Assembly: GCF_019468565.1 (NCBI RefSeq)
Contig: NZ_CP080521.1
Location: forward strand, 372,001-436,000
Reading direction: 5' to 3'
DNA length: 64,000 nt
Source: Pseudonocardia sp. DSM 110487
Lineage (GTDB): Bacteria > Actinomycetota > Actinomycetes > Mycobacteriales > Pseudonocardiaceae
Shown: positions 16,328 through 24,413 of the stretch, one piece after another
Layout: every line of letters starts with the position of its first letter
How positions within the stretch are numbered: position 1 is the stretch's first letter
Program-made: the position numbers and the translations under genes
Notes under the pieces: generated by a model
Database searches by the model: none
What the model was told of the DNA's origin: nothing
What the model saw: only the letters and a program-made list of their open reading frames with translations

Positions 16328-17248
16328 GTGCAGCCCATGCTCGCCACCCCCGGCGCCCTTCCGGAAGGTCCGGAATGGCTCTTCGAGGTGAAGTGGGACG
16401 GCATGAGGCTGCTCGCCGACGTCGCCGACGGGCGGGTCCGGCTCTCCAGCCGGAGCGAGCGCGACGTCACCGCCAACTTCCCCGAGCTCGCGTCGCTCAC
16501 CGAACTCGCGCCGGACGTGCTGCTCGACGGCGAGGTGGTGCTGCTGGAGAACGGCGTGCCCAGCTTCGCGGCGCTGACCGAGCGGATGCACGGCCCGGTC
16601 GCGCCGCGGGTCGCGCAGGCCCGGCCCGTCACGTTCATGGTGTTCGACGTGCTCCGGCTCTACGGCGTGCCGCTGCTGGAGCGCCCGTTCGCGGAGCGGC
16701 GCGGCACCCTCGAACGGCTGGATCTCGCCTCGGTCCCGGTGCTCTCGCTCTCCCCGATCTACACGGACGGCGCGGCCCTGCTGGACGCCACGCGCGAACG
16801 TGGGATGGAGGGCGTGGTCGCGAAGCGGCGCGACGGCGCGTACCGGCCCGGCCGTCGCAGCCCCAGCTGGACGAAGGTCACCCACCGGCACTCGCAGGCC
16901 TGCGTCGTGGGCGGGTGGCGGCCGGAGCGCAGCGGCTCGAACCGGATCGGGGCGTTGCTGCTCGGCGTGCCCGGCGGCGGCGGGCTGCGGTACGTGGGCC
17001 GCGTGGGTTCCGGGCTGGCGGGCGAGCGCGTGCAGCGGCTCCTGCGAGATCGGCTGTACCAGGTGGACGTGTCGCCGTTCGCAGGGCCACTGCCGCGCGC
17101 GGAGGTGGCAGGCGCGAGGTGGTGCGACCCGCGGACGGTCGTCGAGGTGGGCCACTCCGGCCGGACCGAGGCCGGGCGCTTGTGGCACCCGGTGTTCCGC
17201 GGCGTGCGCGACGACCTGGATCCCGCGCATGTGGAGCTCGACGGCTGA
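16328..17248 (+). CDS. ATP-dependent DNA ligase (stand-alone, LigC/LigD-ligase type)
   Basis: Nucleotidyltransferase ligase of 306 aa. Adenylation motif I is EVKWDGMR with the catalytic Lys. Later motifs are DGEVV (III), FMVFDVL, EGVVAKRRDGAY (IV) and SPSWTKV (V). An OB-fold region follows (ALLLGVPGGGGLRYVGRVGSG). No polymerase/primase or 3'-phosphoesterase domain is fused, unlike full LigD. Opposite orientation to ku and a short shared intergenic region indicate a dedicated NHEJ pair. The start is GTG with no Shine-Dalgarno. Confidence 0.93.
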   Translation: MQPMLATPGALPEGPEWLFEVKWDGMRLLADVADGRVRLSSRSERDVTANFPELASLTELAPDVLLDGEVVLLENGVPSFAALTERMHGPVAPRVAQARPVTFMVFDVLRLYGVPLLERPFAERRGTLERLDLASVPVLSLSPIYTDGAALLDATRERGMEGVVAKRRDGAYRPGRRSPSWTKVTHRHSQACVVGGWRPERSGSNRIGALLLGVPGGGGLRYVGRVGSGLAGERVQRLLRDRLYQVDVSPFAGPLPRAEVAGARWCDPRTVVEVGHSGRTEAGRLWHPVFRGVRDDLDPAHVELDG

Positions 17249-17341
17249 ACGGCGTCACCCGGCGCGACGAAGAGGGCACGTGCTGCGACCGGGATTGCCG
17301 CAAGGTCACGAAGTTGGCCCGGCTGGACTACCGTTGCTCCG

Positions 17342-17938
17342 GTGACGACGATGCTGACGTGGCAGGCCGAGGACGGCCACGGCCTCGAGGGCGTGCGGAT
17401 GATTCCCGGTCACGGGGGGTTCAGAGCCCTCGGGCGGATGGTTCGCGTCGAGCCGAACGGCGGCTTCACGTCCTCCTACCGCCTGGTGGTCGGTGAGGAC
17501 GGCACGCTGTCGCGGCTCTCTGTCACCAGCGCCACCGCCGAGCGGGAGAAGCACCTGACGATCAACCGCACCGACGACGGTGTCTGGTTGCTCGACACCG
17601 GGTCCGGCAGCGGCGCCGTCCGCGACGATTGCGCGGGCTCCGTGGACGTCGACCTGGCGTTCAGCCCGATGTTCAACACGATCCCGATCCGCAGGCTCGG
17701 CCTGCACCGGGAGACGGGCGAGCACACACTGCCGATGGTGTTCGTGTCGCTGCCCGACCTGGAGGTGCGGGTCGTCGAGCAGACCTACCGCACCGCGTCG
17801 GTGCTGGACGAGGGCACCGGCCACGCGGAGATCGGGTTCCGGTGGGGCGACTTCACCGCCGACCTCGTGGTCGACGCCGACGGTGTCGTCGCCAGCTATC
17901 CGGGCCTCGCCCGCCGCCTCGCCCCCGCGGCGAGCTGA
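17342..17938 (+). CDS. putative glycolipid-binding domain protein
   Basis: A 198-residue protein of the actinobacterial putative glycolipid-binding family (DUF1089-like). Supporting segments are the family-like GFRALGRMVRVEPNGGFTSSYRLV and FSPMFNTIPIRRLGL followed by a beta-rich C-terminus. No signal peptide or catalytic motif is seen, so it is probably a cytoplasmic beta-barrel binding protein of unknown ligand. TACCGT lies 7 nt before the GTG (leaderless pattern). Confidence 0.75.
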   Translation: MTTMLTWQAEDGHGLEGVRMIPGHGGFRALGRMVRVEPNGGFTSSYRLVVGEDGTLSRLSVTSATAEREKHLTINRTDDGVWLLDTGSGSGAVRDDCAGSVDVDLAFSPMFNTIPIRRLGLHRETGEHTLPMVFVSLPDLEVRVVEQTYRTASVLDEGTGHAEIGFRWGDFTADLVVDADGVVASYPGLARRLAPAAS

Positions 17939-17986
17939 AGCTCCCGGTGGTCGAGTAGAGCCTGCGCCCAGCTCTCCCGGTGGCCG

Positions 17987-19603
17987 TTACAGCTCCAGCC
18001 GGGGCCAGCTCGCCGTGTCGCGCAACAGTTGCCGGTCGTGGGTGGCGATCACCACGGCCGCGGCCGTGGCCCGCACCGCTTCGGTCAGCTCGTCGACGAG
18101 CGTGATCGACAGGTGGTTGGTCGGCTCGTCGAGCAGCAGGACGTGTGGCCTGGCGGCGAGCAGCACCGCCAGGTCGAGGCGGCGCTGCTGGCCGACCGAC
18201 AGCTCGCTCACCCGCCGCCGGGCGTCCCGTGAGGTGAGGAGCCCGAGCGCGCCGAGCGGCACCACGTCGCCCTCGGTGAGATGGCCCGTGCTGACGAGCC
18301 TGCCGACCGCCGCGTCGTAGACGTCGAGCGCGCGCCGCCGCGACCCGGGCGGCGACTCCTGGGCGAGGAGCCCGATCCGGGCCGTCCGCGACCGGTGCAC
18401 GCGCCCGGTGCTCGGCTCCACCCGCCCCGCGAGCGTGGCGAGGAGGCTCGATTTCCCGGAGCCGTTCGGCCCCGTGACGACCAGCCGGTCTCGCGACCGC
18501 AGCGAGAGTGACTGCGCGCGATCCAGCCGCCCGTGGACGGTCACGTCCACCGCGTCCAGCAGCGTGGCGCCCGGCAGCGCGGGCAGCTGCGGCGCGGTGA
18601 ACCGCAGCGGCGGCTCCGGCGCCGTGACCGCGTGGGCCTCGAGGTCGGCCCGCCGCCGGTGCACGGCCCTGACCAGCGCAGGGGCCCGGGTCGCACGCGT
18701 GTGCTTCCCGGTGCCCTTATCCGGGCGCCAGCCCGTTGACAGCCGGTTCTGCGCCGCCGACAGGTCGTCGGAGAGGCGCCGTCGCTCGCGTTGCTGCTCC
18801 TGGTGCTCGGCCGCCCAGCGGTCGCGCTCGGCACGGTGCCCCTCCCGGTAGCCGGCGTACCCGCCTGCGTACGTGCGCGGGCGCCCGTCGCTGGTCGGGT
18901 CCAGGTCGAGCACCGCGGTGACGACGTCGGCGAGCAGCGCGCGGTCGTGGCTGACCAGCACCACGCCGCCCGGGTGCTCGCGCAAGCGTGCTGTCAGGTG
19001 GTCGAGACTGCCTGCGTCGAGGTGGTTGGTCGGTTCGTCCAGCAGCAGCAGGTCGTGCCGCGCGCCCAGCAGGCAGGCCAGCCGGATGCGGTAGCGCTGG
19101 CCCACCGAGAGGGTGTCGAGCGGCCGCTCGCGGTCGTCGACCGCACCGAGGGCGGCGAGCGACAGGCCGACGCGCCGGTCGGCGTCCCAGGCGTCCACGG
19201 CCTCGGCGGCCGCGAGCGCATCGGCGTATGCCTGTTCGGCGCCCGGCCGTTCCTCGGCGAGGTCGGCGACCGCGGCGTCGAAGTGGCGCAGCACGGCGCG
19301 GATGCCGGCGAGCTCGACGTCGATGAGATCACCGACCCTGCGGTCAAGCGGGACGGGGATCTCCTGGTCGGCCATGCCGATCGTGCCGGCCCGGCGCACC
19401 GAGCCTGCGTCGGGCGTGAGGGTGCCTGCGAGCACCTGCAGCAGGGTGGTCTTGCCGCTGCCGTTCTCCCCGACGACGCCGAGTCGGTCGCCCGCTGACA
19501 CGGTGAGGTCGACGCCGGTCAGGACGGGGCGCCCGCCGCGCGCGACGTGCACGTCGGACGCCGAGAGGTGGGCACGGGTGGATCGTTCGATGACGGTGGA
19601 CAC
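17987..19603 (-). CDS. ABC-F family ATPase (ribosomal antibiotic-resistance/translation factor type)
   Basis: Soluble double-ATPase (538 aa) without membrane spans. Such proteins bind the ribosomal E site and displace antibiotics or relieve stalls. Domain 1: GENGSGKTT, LSVGQRYRIRLA, LLLLDEPTNHLD. An interdomain linker rich in Arg/Glu (about residues 250-330) is followed by domain 2: GPNGSGKSS, LSVGQQRRLDLA, LLLLDEPTNHLS. Both catalytic Glu residues are kept. Nearest in style to TlrC/OleB/CarA-like actinobacterial resistance ABC-Fs; the drug class cannot be told. GGAGGA lies 5 nt before the GTG. A leader ORF and hairpins precede it, pointing to translation-dependent induction. Confidence 0.92.
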   Translation of the reverse strand: MSTVIERSTRAHLSASDVHVARGGRPVLTGVDLTVSAGDRLGVVGENGSGKTTLLQVLAGTLTPDAGSVRRAGTIGMADQEIPVPLDRRVGDLIDVELAGIRAVLRHFDAAVADLAEERPGAEQAYADALAAAEAVDAWDADRRVGLSLAALGAVDDRERPLDTLSVGQRYRIRLACLLGARHDLLLLDEPTNHLDAGSLDHLTARLREHPGGVVLVSHDRALLADVVTAVLDLDPTSDGRPRTYAGGYAGYREGHRAERDRWAAEHQEQQRERRRLSDDLSAAQNRLSTGWRPDKGTGKHTRATRAPALVRAVHRRRADLEAHAVTAPEPPLRFTAPQLPALPGATLLDAVDVTVHGRLDRAQSLSLRSRDRLVVTGPNGSGKSSLLATLAGRVEPSTGRVHRSRTARIGLLAQESPPGSRRRALDVYDAAVGRLVSTGHLTEGDVVPLGALGLLTSRDARRRVSELSVGQQRRLDLAVLLAARPHVLLLDEPTNHLSITLVDELTEAVRATAAAVVIATHDRQLLRDTASWPRLEL

Positions 19604-19617
19604 TGCTTCCTCCGGAA

Positions 19618-19702
19618 CCGGACCCGCGCCGCGCAGGCGTCATCACCGGCCATGCCGGGAGGGGTCCGGTAAGTGAGATGGACGTCGGGCAGGGCCGACG
19701 TC
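19618..19702 (-). promoter_or_regulatory. candidate attenuator hairpins before the ABC-F gene
   Basis: Reading on the minus strand, the leader ORF is followed at once by a perfect 8-bp hairpin (GACGTCGG / CCGACGTC, arms at 19695-19702 and 19681-19688). A larger stem, CCGGACCC with GGGTCCGG (19662-19669 and 19618-19625), encloses a small CCGGC-loop-GCCGG hairpin (19646-19658). The 3' arm of the large stem ends only 3 nt before the GGAGGA ribosome-binding site, so its folding could occlude initiation. Confidence 0.55.
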
Positions 19703-19723
19703 TCAGAGGAAGTACAAGTGCAC
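19703..19723 (-). CDS. six-residue leader peptide (MHLYFL) of the ABC-F gene
   Basis: GTG-CAC-TTG-TAC-TTC-CTC followed by TGA encodes MHLYFL. TAGCGT ends 7 nt upstream, so the transcript would begin at or next to the GTG, a leaderless uORF. The peptide stops one base before an 8-bp hairpin. Short hydrophobic or aromatic leader peptides that stall drug-bound ribosomes are a known control of antibiotic-resistance genes, including ABC-F genes. That this one does so is inference from position and architecture. Confidence 0.5.
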   Translation of the reverse strand: MHLYFL

Positions 19724-19783
19724 GAACCGGACGCTACCAAGGTCCGGCCGCGCGGGCACCGTGATTTCGATCAGGAATTTCGA

Positions 19784-20725
19784 TCAGGTCCAGCCGACCA
19801 CCGCGTCGCCGCGGCGGCCGATCTCCCGCAGCTCGGCGGGCGTCGTGCGGCCCCGGTGCACGCGCACCGGCTGCGGGTCCCGGGCCGCCGCCCAGCGCAG
19901 GCGCCCCTCGTGACCAGCGCGAACCGTCGCCGCCAGTCCACCGGTCGAGGCGAGCGCGCCGCGCATCGCGCCGAGCCTGCCCAGCGCGTCGTCCACGGCG
20001 GCGAGCAGCGCGTCCCGGTTGCCCTCGCACATCGCGAGCACCAGCTCGGGCCGGGTGCCCGCCACGCGCGTGCCGTCGGCGAACGACGAGGCGGCCAGCG
20101 CGAGCGGGAGCTCGTCGTCGCCCGCGGCGCCCACGGCCGCGAGCACCGCGGCGAGCAGGTGCGGCAGGTGCGAGACCCGTGCCACCGCGAGGTCGTGTTC
20201 GTCGGACGCGGCGGGCACCACCCGCGATCCGCAGGCCCACGCCAGCTCGGCGACGTCGGCCCATACGTCGAGGTCGGCGCCGTCGTCGGCGGCCACCACC
20301 CATGCCGCGTCGGCGAACAGACCCGCGTTCCCGGCGCCCCAGCCTGACTCCGCGGTGCCTGCCATCGGGTGCCCGCCCACGTAACGGGCTCGTGGCGCGC
20401 GCCCGGCCACGGCGTCGGCCACCGCGACCTTGACGCTCACGGCGTCGGTGAGCCGGCACGTGGGCGCGACCGCGTCCACCCGGCGCAGCACGCCGTCCAG
20501 GGCGGGGAGCGGGACGGCCAGCACGACGAGCGCGTCCGCCTCGGCGGCCCGGCGCAGCGCGCCGTCGGTGTCGGTGCCGACGTCGAACCCGTCCGCGTGG
20601 GCCTCGGCCGCGGTCTCCTCCGACGCGCTGGTGCCCCACACCGCCCGCCCGGCCTTGTCCGCGGCTCGCATCAGCGACCCGCCGATCAGCCCGGCGCCGA
20701 TCACGCACACCGCCCGCTCCGTCAC
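19784..20725 (-). CDS. tyrA: prephenate dehydrogenase
   Basis: NAD(P)-dependent oxidative decarboxylase of tyrosine biosynthesis (313 aa). The N-terminal Rossmann fold has VIGAGLIGGSLMRA. The mid-region has VGGHPMAGTAESGWGAG with the substrate/catalytic His, and the C-terminal half is helical dimerisation domain (LAVARVSHLPHLLAAVLA). There is no ACT domain, consistent with the shorter actinobacterial form. A tyrA-tadA neighbourhood also occurs in Mycobacterium. The GTG start lies 26 bp downstream of the amidase stop on the same strand, so co-transcription is possible. Confidence 0.9.
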   Translation of the reverse strand: MTERAVCVIGAGLIGGSLMRAADKAGRAVWGTSASEETAAEAHADGFDVGTDTDGALRRAAEADALVVLAVPLPALDGVLRRVDAVAPTCRLTDAVSVKVAVADAVAGRAPRARYVGGHPMAGTAESGWGAGNAGLFADAAWVVAADDGADLDVWADVAELAWACGSRVVPAASDEHDLAVARVSHLPHLLAAVLAAVGAAGDDELPLALAASSFADGTRVAGTRPELVLAMCEGNRDALLAAVDDALGRLGAMRGALASTGGLAATVRAGHEGRLRWAAARDPQPVRVHRGRTTPAELREIGRRGDAVVGWT

Positions 20726-20751
20726 GCCGCGAAACGGTACGCGGCCCGCGG

Positions 20752-22080
20752 TCAGTCCCGGGCCAGCGCCCCCGCCACCCGGAGGACCCCGCGCTCCTCC
20801 AGCCGCACCCCGACGATCTGCACGCCGGCCGGGAGCTCTCCGTCGGCGACATCGCCGGGCACCGAGGCCGCGGGCCAGCCGGTGAGGTTGAACGGGAGGG
20901 TGAGGGCGAGCAGCTGGGGCCGCACCGCCACGGACGCGCCGTCGACGGTCACCTCGTCCGCCCCGATCGGCGTGGCCCGAAGCCGCGTGGTGGGCAGCAG
21001 CAGGACGTCGAGGTGGGCGACGGCCGCGCGCAGGGCTGCCTTGAGGCGCCGCCGCGTGCGCAGGGCGTCGACGTAGGCCCGCGCCGGCTGGTCGGCGTAC
21101 GGGAGCAGCCGCTCGCGCGTGATCGGCTGGTAGTCCTGCGGCCGGTCGGCGAGCCACTGCGCGTGGGTGGCGTACGCCTCGGCGCCGACGATCACGGCGT
21201 ACGTGGCTGCGAGCTCCTCGATCATCGGGGTGCTCACCTCGTGCAGCTGCGCCCCGCGGGCCTGCAGCCGGGCGGCCCCTGCCTCGACGGCCTTGGCGAG
21301 GGCCGGGTCGAGCGGGCGCCAGTAGTCGTCGGTGAGCACGCCGACCCGCACGCCGTCCACACCGGGGGACTGGATGCCGCCGCCGGTACCGTCCGGCCTG
21401 CTGAGCACGTCCCACGCGACGGACGCCGCGTGCACGTCCGGGGCGAGCACACCGACGTGGTCGAGGGATTCCGAGAGCGGGAAGCACCCCTCGGTCGGGA
21501 GCACACCGAACGCGGGCTTCAACCCGACGACACCGCACAGTGCGGCCGGGGTGCGCACGCTCGCGCCGGTGTCGGTGCCGAGCGCGAGCGGCAGGTGCCC
21601 CGCGCCGACGGCCGCGGCGGAGCCAGAAGACGAGCCCCCGGTGATCCGCGACGGGTCGCGCGGGTTGCGCGCAGGCCCGGTGGCGGCGACGTCGCCCGTC
21701 GGCCCGTAGGCGAACTCGTGGGTGTGCAGCTTCGCGACGATCACCGCACCGGCCTCGCGCAGCCGGGCGACCACCGGCGCGTCGGCGGCGGCGGGCGGGG
21801 CGTCGGCGAGGACGTTCGAGCCCGCGCGGGTCGGGAGGCCTGCCACGTCGATCAGGTCCTTCACACCGACCGCGACGCCGTGCAGCGGGCCGCGCCACTC
21901 CCCGCGCGCGAGCTCGGCGTCCCGCTCGGCGGCCGCGGCCAGCGCACGTTCGGCGTCGAGGGCTATGACGGCGTTGCAGGTGTCGGCGGCGAGCCGGTCC
22001 AGGACGTCCCGGACGTGCTCGGTTGCGGAGAGCTCGCGGGAGCGCAGGGCCATGCCGAGTTCGCGGAGATCAGGCAGCAC
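20752..22080 (-). CDS. amidase signature (AS) family hydrolase
   Basis: Ser-cisSer-Lys amidase (442 aa). The catalytic Lys is in VAVGVKDLID; the Gly/Ser-rich loop is ITGGSSSGSAAAVGAG; and the nucleophile strand is LGTDTGASVRTPAALCGVVGLKP, with Ala replacing the usual second Gly. No GatB/GatC partner is near, so it is not likely to be GatA. It begins 10 bp after the M20 peptidase gene on the same strand, suggesting a small amide-hydrolysis operon. Substrate unknown. Confidence 0.9.
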   Translation of the reverse strand: MLPDLRELGMALRSRELSATEHVRDVLDRLAADTCNAVIALDAERALAAAAERDAELARGEWRGPLHGVAVGVKDLIDVAGLPTRAGSNVLADAPPAAADAPVVARLREAGAVIVAKLHTHEFAYGPTGDVAATGPARNPRDPSRITGGSSSGSAAAVGAGHLPLALGTDTGASVRTPAALCGVVGLKPAFGVLPTEGCFPLSESLDHVGVLAPDVHAASVAWDVLSRPDGTGGGIQSPGVDGVRVGVLTDDYWRPLDPALAKAVEAGAARLQARGAQLHEVSTPMIEELAATYAVIVGAEAYATHAQWLADRPQDYQPITRERLLPYADQPARAYVDALRTRRRLKAALRAAVAHLDVLLLPTTRLRATPIGADEVTVDGASVAVRPQLLALTLPFNLTGWPAASVPGDVADGELPAGVQIVGVRLEERGVLRVAGALARD

Positions 22081-22090
22081 CCCGCCATCC

Positions 22091-23302
22091 TTACAGGCCG
22101 GCGAGAGCGAGTCCGGCGTAGACGGCGACGCCTGCGGCCATCGCCTCTTCGTCGAACACGACGCGGTTGGAGTGGTTGGGCGGCGCGAGGGCGGGGTCGA
22201 CACCGGGCGGGCAGCCGCCGAGGAACGCGAGCGCGCCGGGCACCTCGGCGAGCACGTAGGAGAAGTCCTCGGCGCCCATGATCGGTGCGGGCATGGACAC
22301 GACGTTGTCGCGGCCGAGCACGCCGCCCGCGAGGGCGTTGACGTGATCGACCGCGCCGGTGTCGTTGACCGTGACGGGGTATCCCGGCTCGATCTCCACT
22401 TCGGCGGTGCACCCGTGGGCCATGGCGGTGTGCCGGCAGACCCGCCGGATCTCCTCGTACATCGTGGCGCGGGTGGTCTCGGAGAGGCTGCGGAGCGTGC
22501 CCTCGAGGACGGCGGTCTCCGGGATGACGTTGTTGGTGGTGCCGGCGATGATGTGCGCGATCGTGAGCACCACCGGCTGATGGGTGTCGATGCGACGCGT
22601 CACGGCGGTCTGCAACGCCCCGACCATCGCGGCGGCGGCGGGCACCGGGTCGAGCGCGTCGTGGGGAGCGGAGGCGTGTCCACCGCGGCCGTTCACGGTG
22701 ACCCGTATCACGTCCGCGGCGGCCATCAGCGGCCCGGGACGGGCGTGCACCTCGCCCGACGGCAGCGTGGCGGAGATGTGCAGCGCGTACGCGGCATCCG
22801 GCCGCCCGGCCGGCCCGGTGCGATCGAGCAGGCCCTCCTCGATCATGTAACGCGCGCCGTGGAAGCCCTCCTCGCCGGGCTGGAACATGAACACGACGCG
22901 GCCCTTGAGCTCGTCGCGGCGATCGGCGAGCACCTTCGCGGCCGACGCGAGCATCGCCACGTGGGTGTCGTGCCCGCATGCGTGCATGGTGCCTGCGACC
23001 TCGGAGGCGAACGGGAGCCCGGTGTCCTCCGGCAGGGGCAGCGCGTCCATGTCGCCACGCAGCAGGATCGTCGGGCCGGGCCGATGTCCCTCCAGCACGG
23101 CCACCACCGAGCTCACCGAACGTCCGAGGTGCACCTGGAGCGGCAGGTCGGCGAGCGCGGCAACCACGGCGTCCCGGGTGCGGGGCAGGTCGAGCCCGAG
23201 CTCCGGGTGACGGTGCAGCGCGCGACGCAGCGTCACGGTTCGTGGCTGGACGCTCCGAGCGTGAGCATGCAGTCCGTCGATCGGGGCACCCGGTAGCGAC
23301 AT
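22091..23302 (-). CDS. M20 family amidohydrolase/peptidase
   Basis: Zinc or manganese aminoacylase-like enzyme (403 aa) of the hippurate/N-acyl-amino-acid hydrolase group. Metal residues appear in LLRGDMDALPL, MHACGHDTHVAM and FQPGEEGFHGARYM (catalytic Glu). The dimerisation lid domain spans about 190-300 and a late His/Glu set is in PIMGAEDFSYV. AGGA lies 8 nt before the ATG at 23302. First gene of a probable operon with the AS amidase and tyrA. Confidence 0.92.
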   Translation of the reverse strand: MSLPGAPIDGLHAHARSVQPRTVTLRRALHRHPELGLDLPRTRDAVVAALADLPLQVHLGRSVSSVVAVLEGHRPGPTILLRGDMDALPLPEDTGLPFASEVAGTMHACGHDTHVAMLASAAKVLADRRDELKGRVVFMFQPGEEGFHGARYMIEEGLLDRTGPAGRPDAAYALHISATLPSGEVHARPGPLMAAADVIRVTVNGRGGHASAPHDALDPVPAAAAMVGALQTAVTRRIDTHQPVVLTIAHIIAGTTNNVIPETAVLEGTLRSLSETTRATMYEEIRRVCRHTAMAHGCTAEVEIEPGYPVTVNDTGAVDHVNALAGGVLGRDNVVSMPAPIMGAEDFSYVLAEVPGALAFLGGCPPGVDPALAPPNHSNRVVFDEEAMAAGVAVYAGLALAGL

Positions 23303-23395
23303 GTGCACGATCCTGGCATCTCCGGATGGTGACGCGAGGGCCAACTTCTGGTTGTGGTTTGGAGCACAGTCACCCGGAGGCTTACCGTAGGGGGC

Positions 23396-23911
23396 ATGGC
23401 GGTGCAGAGCGTCGAGCGTCCCGCGGACGTGCGGGAACAGGCCTTGCCCGGATTCGCCGTCGCGGCGATCCGGGAGGACGGCCAGTGGCGTTGCCTGCCC
23501 CTGGCTCCCGAGGCGCTCGTCGACCTCGATACGGCGATCACCGAGCTGCGGTCCCTGCGCTCCACCGGCGCCGTGCTCGGCCTGCTCGACGTCGACGACG
23601 AGTTCTTCGTGCTGCTGCGGCCCGCGCCGGGTGGCGTCGCGCTGATGCTGTCCGACGCCGTGGCGGCCCTCGACTACGACGTTGCCGCCGACGTGCTCGA
23701 CCTGCTTCGCGTGGATCTGCCGTCCGAGGAGGACGCGTTGGACGCGCCGCCGTGGCCGGAGGGCGACCTCGGCATCCTCGCCGATCTGGGCCTGCCCGCC
23801 GACGAGCTGGAGGTTCTCGCCGCCGAGGTGGAGCTCTACCCCGACGAGCAGCTCGCCGCGATCGGTCGTCGCTGCGGGTTCGCCGACGCGCTCGCCGAGG
23901 TCGTCAGCTAG
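23396..23911 (+). CDS. tRNA adenosine deaminase-associated protein
   Basis: A 171-residue acidic protein found next to tadA across Actinobacteria. Core features are GFAVAAIREDGQWRCLPL near the N-terminus and the acidic helix/loop region around LSDAVAALDYDVAADVLD, ending shortly before the tadA start. No enzymatic motif is visible; the role is inferred from its conserved adjacency. TACCGT lies 7 nt before the ATG with no Shine-Dalgarno (leaderless pattern). Its stop touches the tadA GTG. Confidence 0.88.
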   Translation: MAVQSVERPADVREQALPGFAVAAIREDGQWRCLPLAPEALVDLDTAITELRSLRSTGAVLGLLDVDDEFFVLLRPAPGGVALMLSDAVAALDYDVAADVLDLLRVDLPSEEDALDAPPWPEGDLGILADLGLPADELEVLAAEVELYPDEQLAAIGRRCGFADALAEVVS

Positions 23912-24397
23912 GTGGTTTTGCCTTGGCTCGCCTCGGACGAGGTGCTCGTCCGGCGTGCGCTCGAGGTGGCCGCGGCCGCACCCGCCACCGGTGATGTCCC
24001 GATCGGTGCGGTCGTCGTCGACGCTTCTGGCCGCGAGCTCGCCGCCGCCTGCAACGCGCGCGAGGCCCTCGGCGACCCCACCGCCCACGCCGAGCTGCTC
24101 GCCCTGCGCGCCGCCGCGCGCGTCACAGGTGAGTGGCGGCTGGAGGGTTGCACGGTCGCGGTCACGGTCGAGCCGTGCACGATGTGCGCGGGGGCGCTCG
24201 GGCTGGCCCGGGTGCGCCGGGTCGTCTTCGGCGCGTGGGAGCCGAAGACGGGCGCCGCGGGCTCGTTGTGGGACGTGCTGCGCGACCGGCGCCTGAACCA
24301 CCGCCCCGAGGTGGTGGGCGGCGTGCTGGAGGCGGAGTGCGCCGCGCTGCTGGAGGACTTCTTCGCGCCCCACCGCGGCCTCCCGCAGGTCGACTAG
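23912..24397 (+). CDS. tadA: tRNA-specific adenosine-34 deaminase
   Basis: Zinc deaminase (161 aa) that converts A34 to inosine in the tRNA-Arg(ACG) anticodon. The zinc and proton-shuttle motif is TAHAELLAL (His, Glu), with the Cys pair in VEPCTMCAGALG. The N-terminal helix is VLVRRALEVAAAA. The GTG start is immediately after the partner gene's TAG; a TTG two codons later is an alternative. There is no ribosome-binding site, so it is read by coupled translation. Confidence 0.95.
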   Translation: MVLPWLASDEVLVRRALEVAAAAPATGDVPIGAVVVDASGRELAAACNAREALGDPTAHAELLALRAAARVTGEWRLEGCTVAVTVEPCTMCAGALGLARVRRVVFGAWEPKTGAAGSLWDVLRDRRLNHRPEVVGGVLEAECAALLEDFFAPHRGLPQVD

Positions 24398-24413
24398 CGC
24401 CGACCACCGGGAA

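Noticed and set aside
20752..22080. Calling the AS-family gene gatA
   Set aside because: No gatC or gatB adjacent and it pairs with an M20 hydrolase, so a generic amidase is the safer call.
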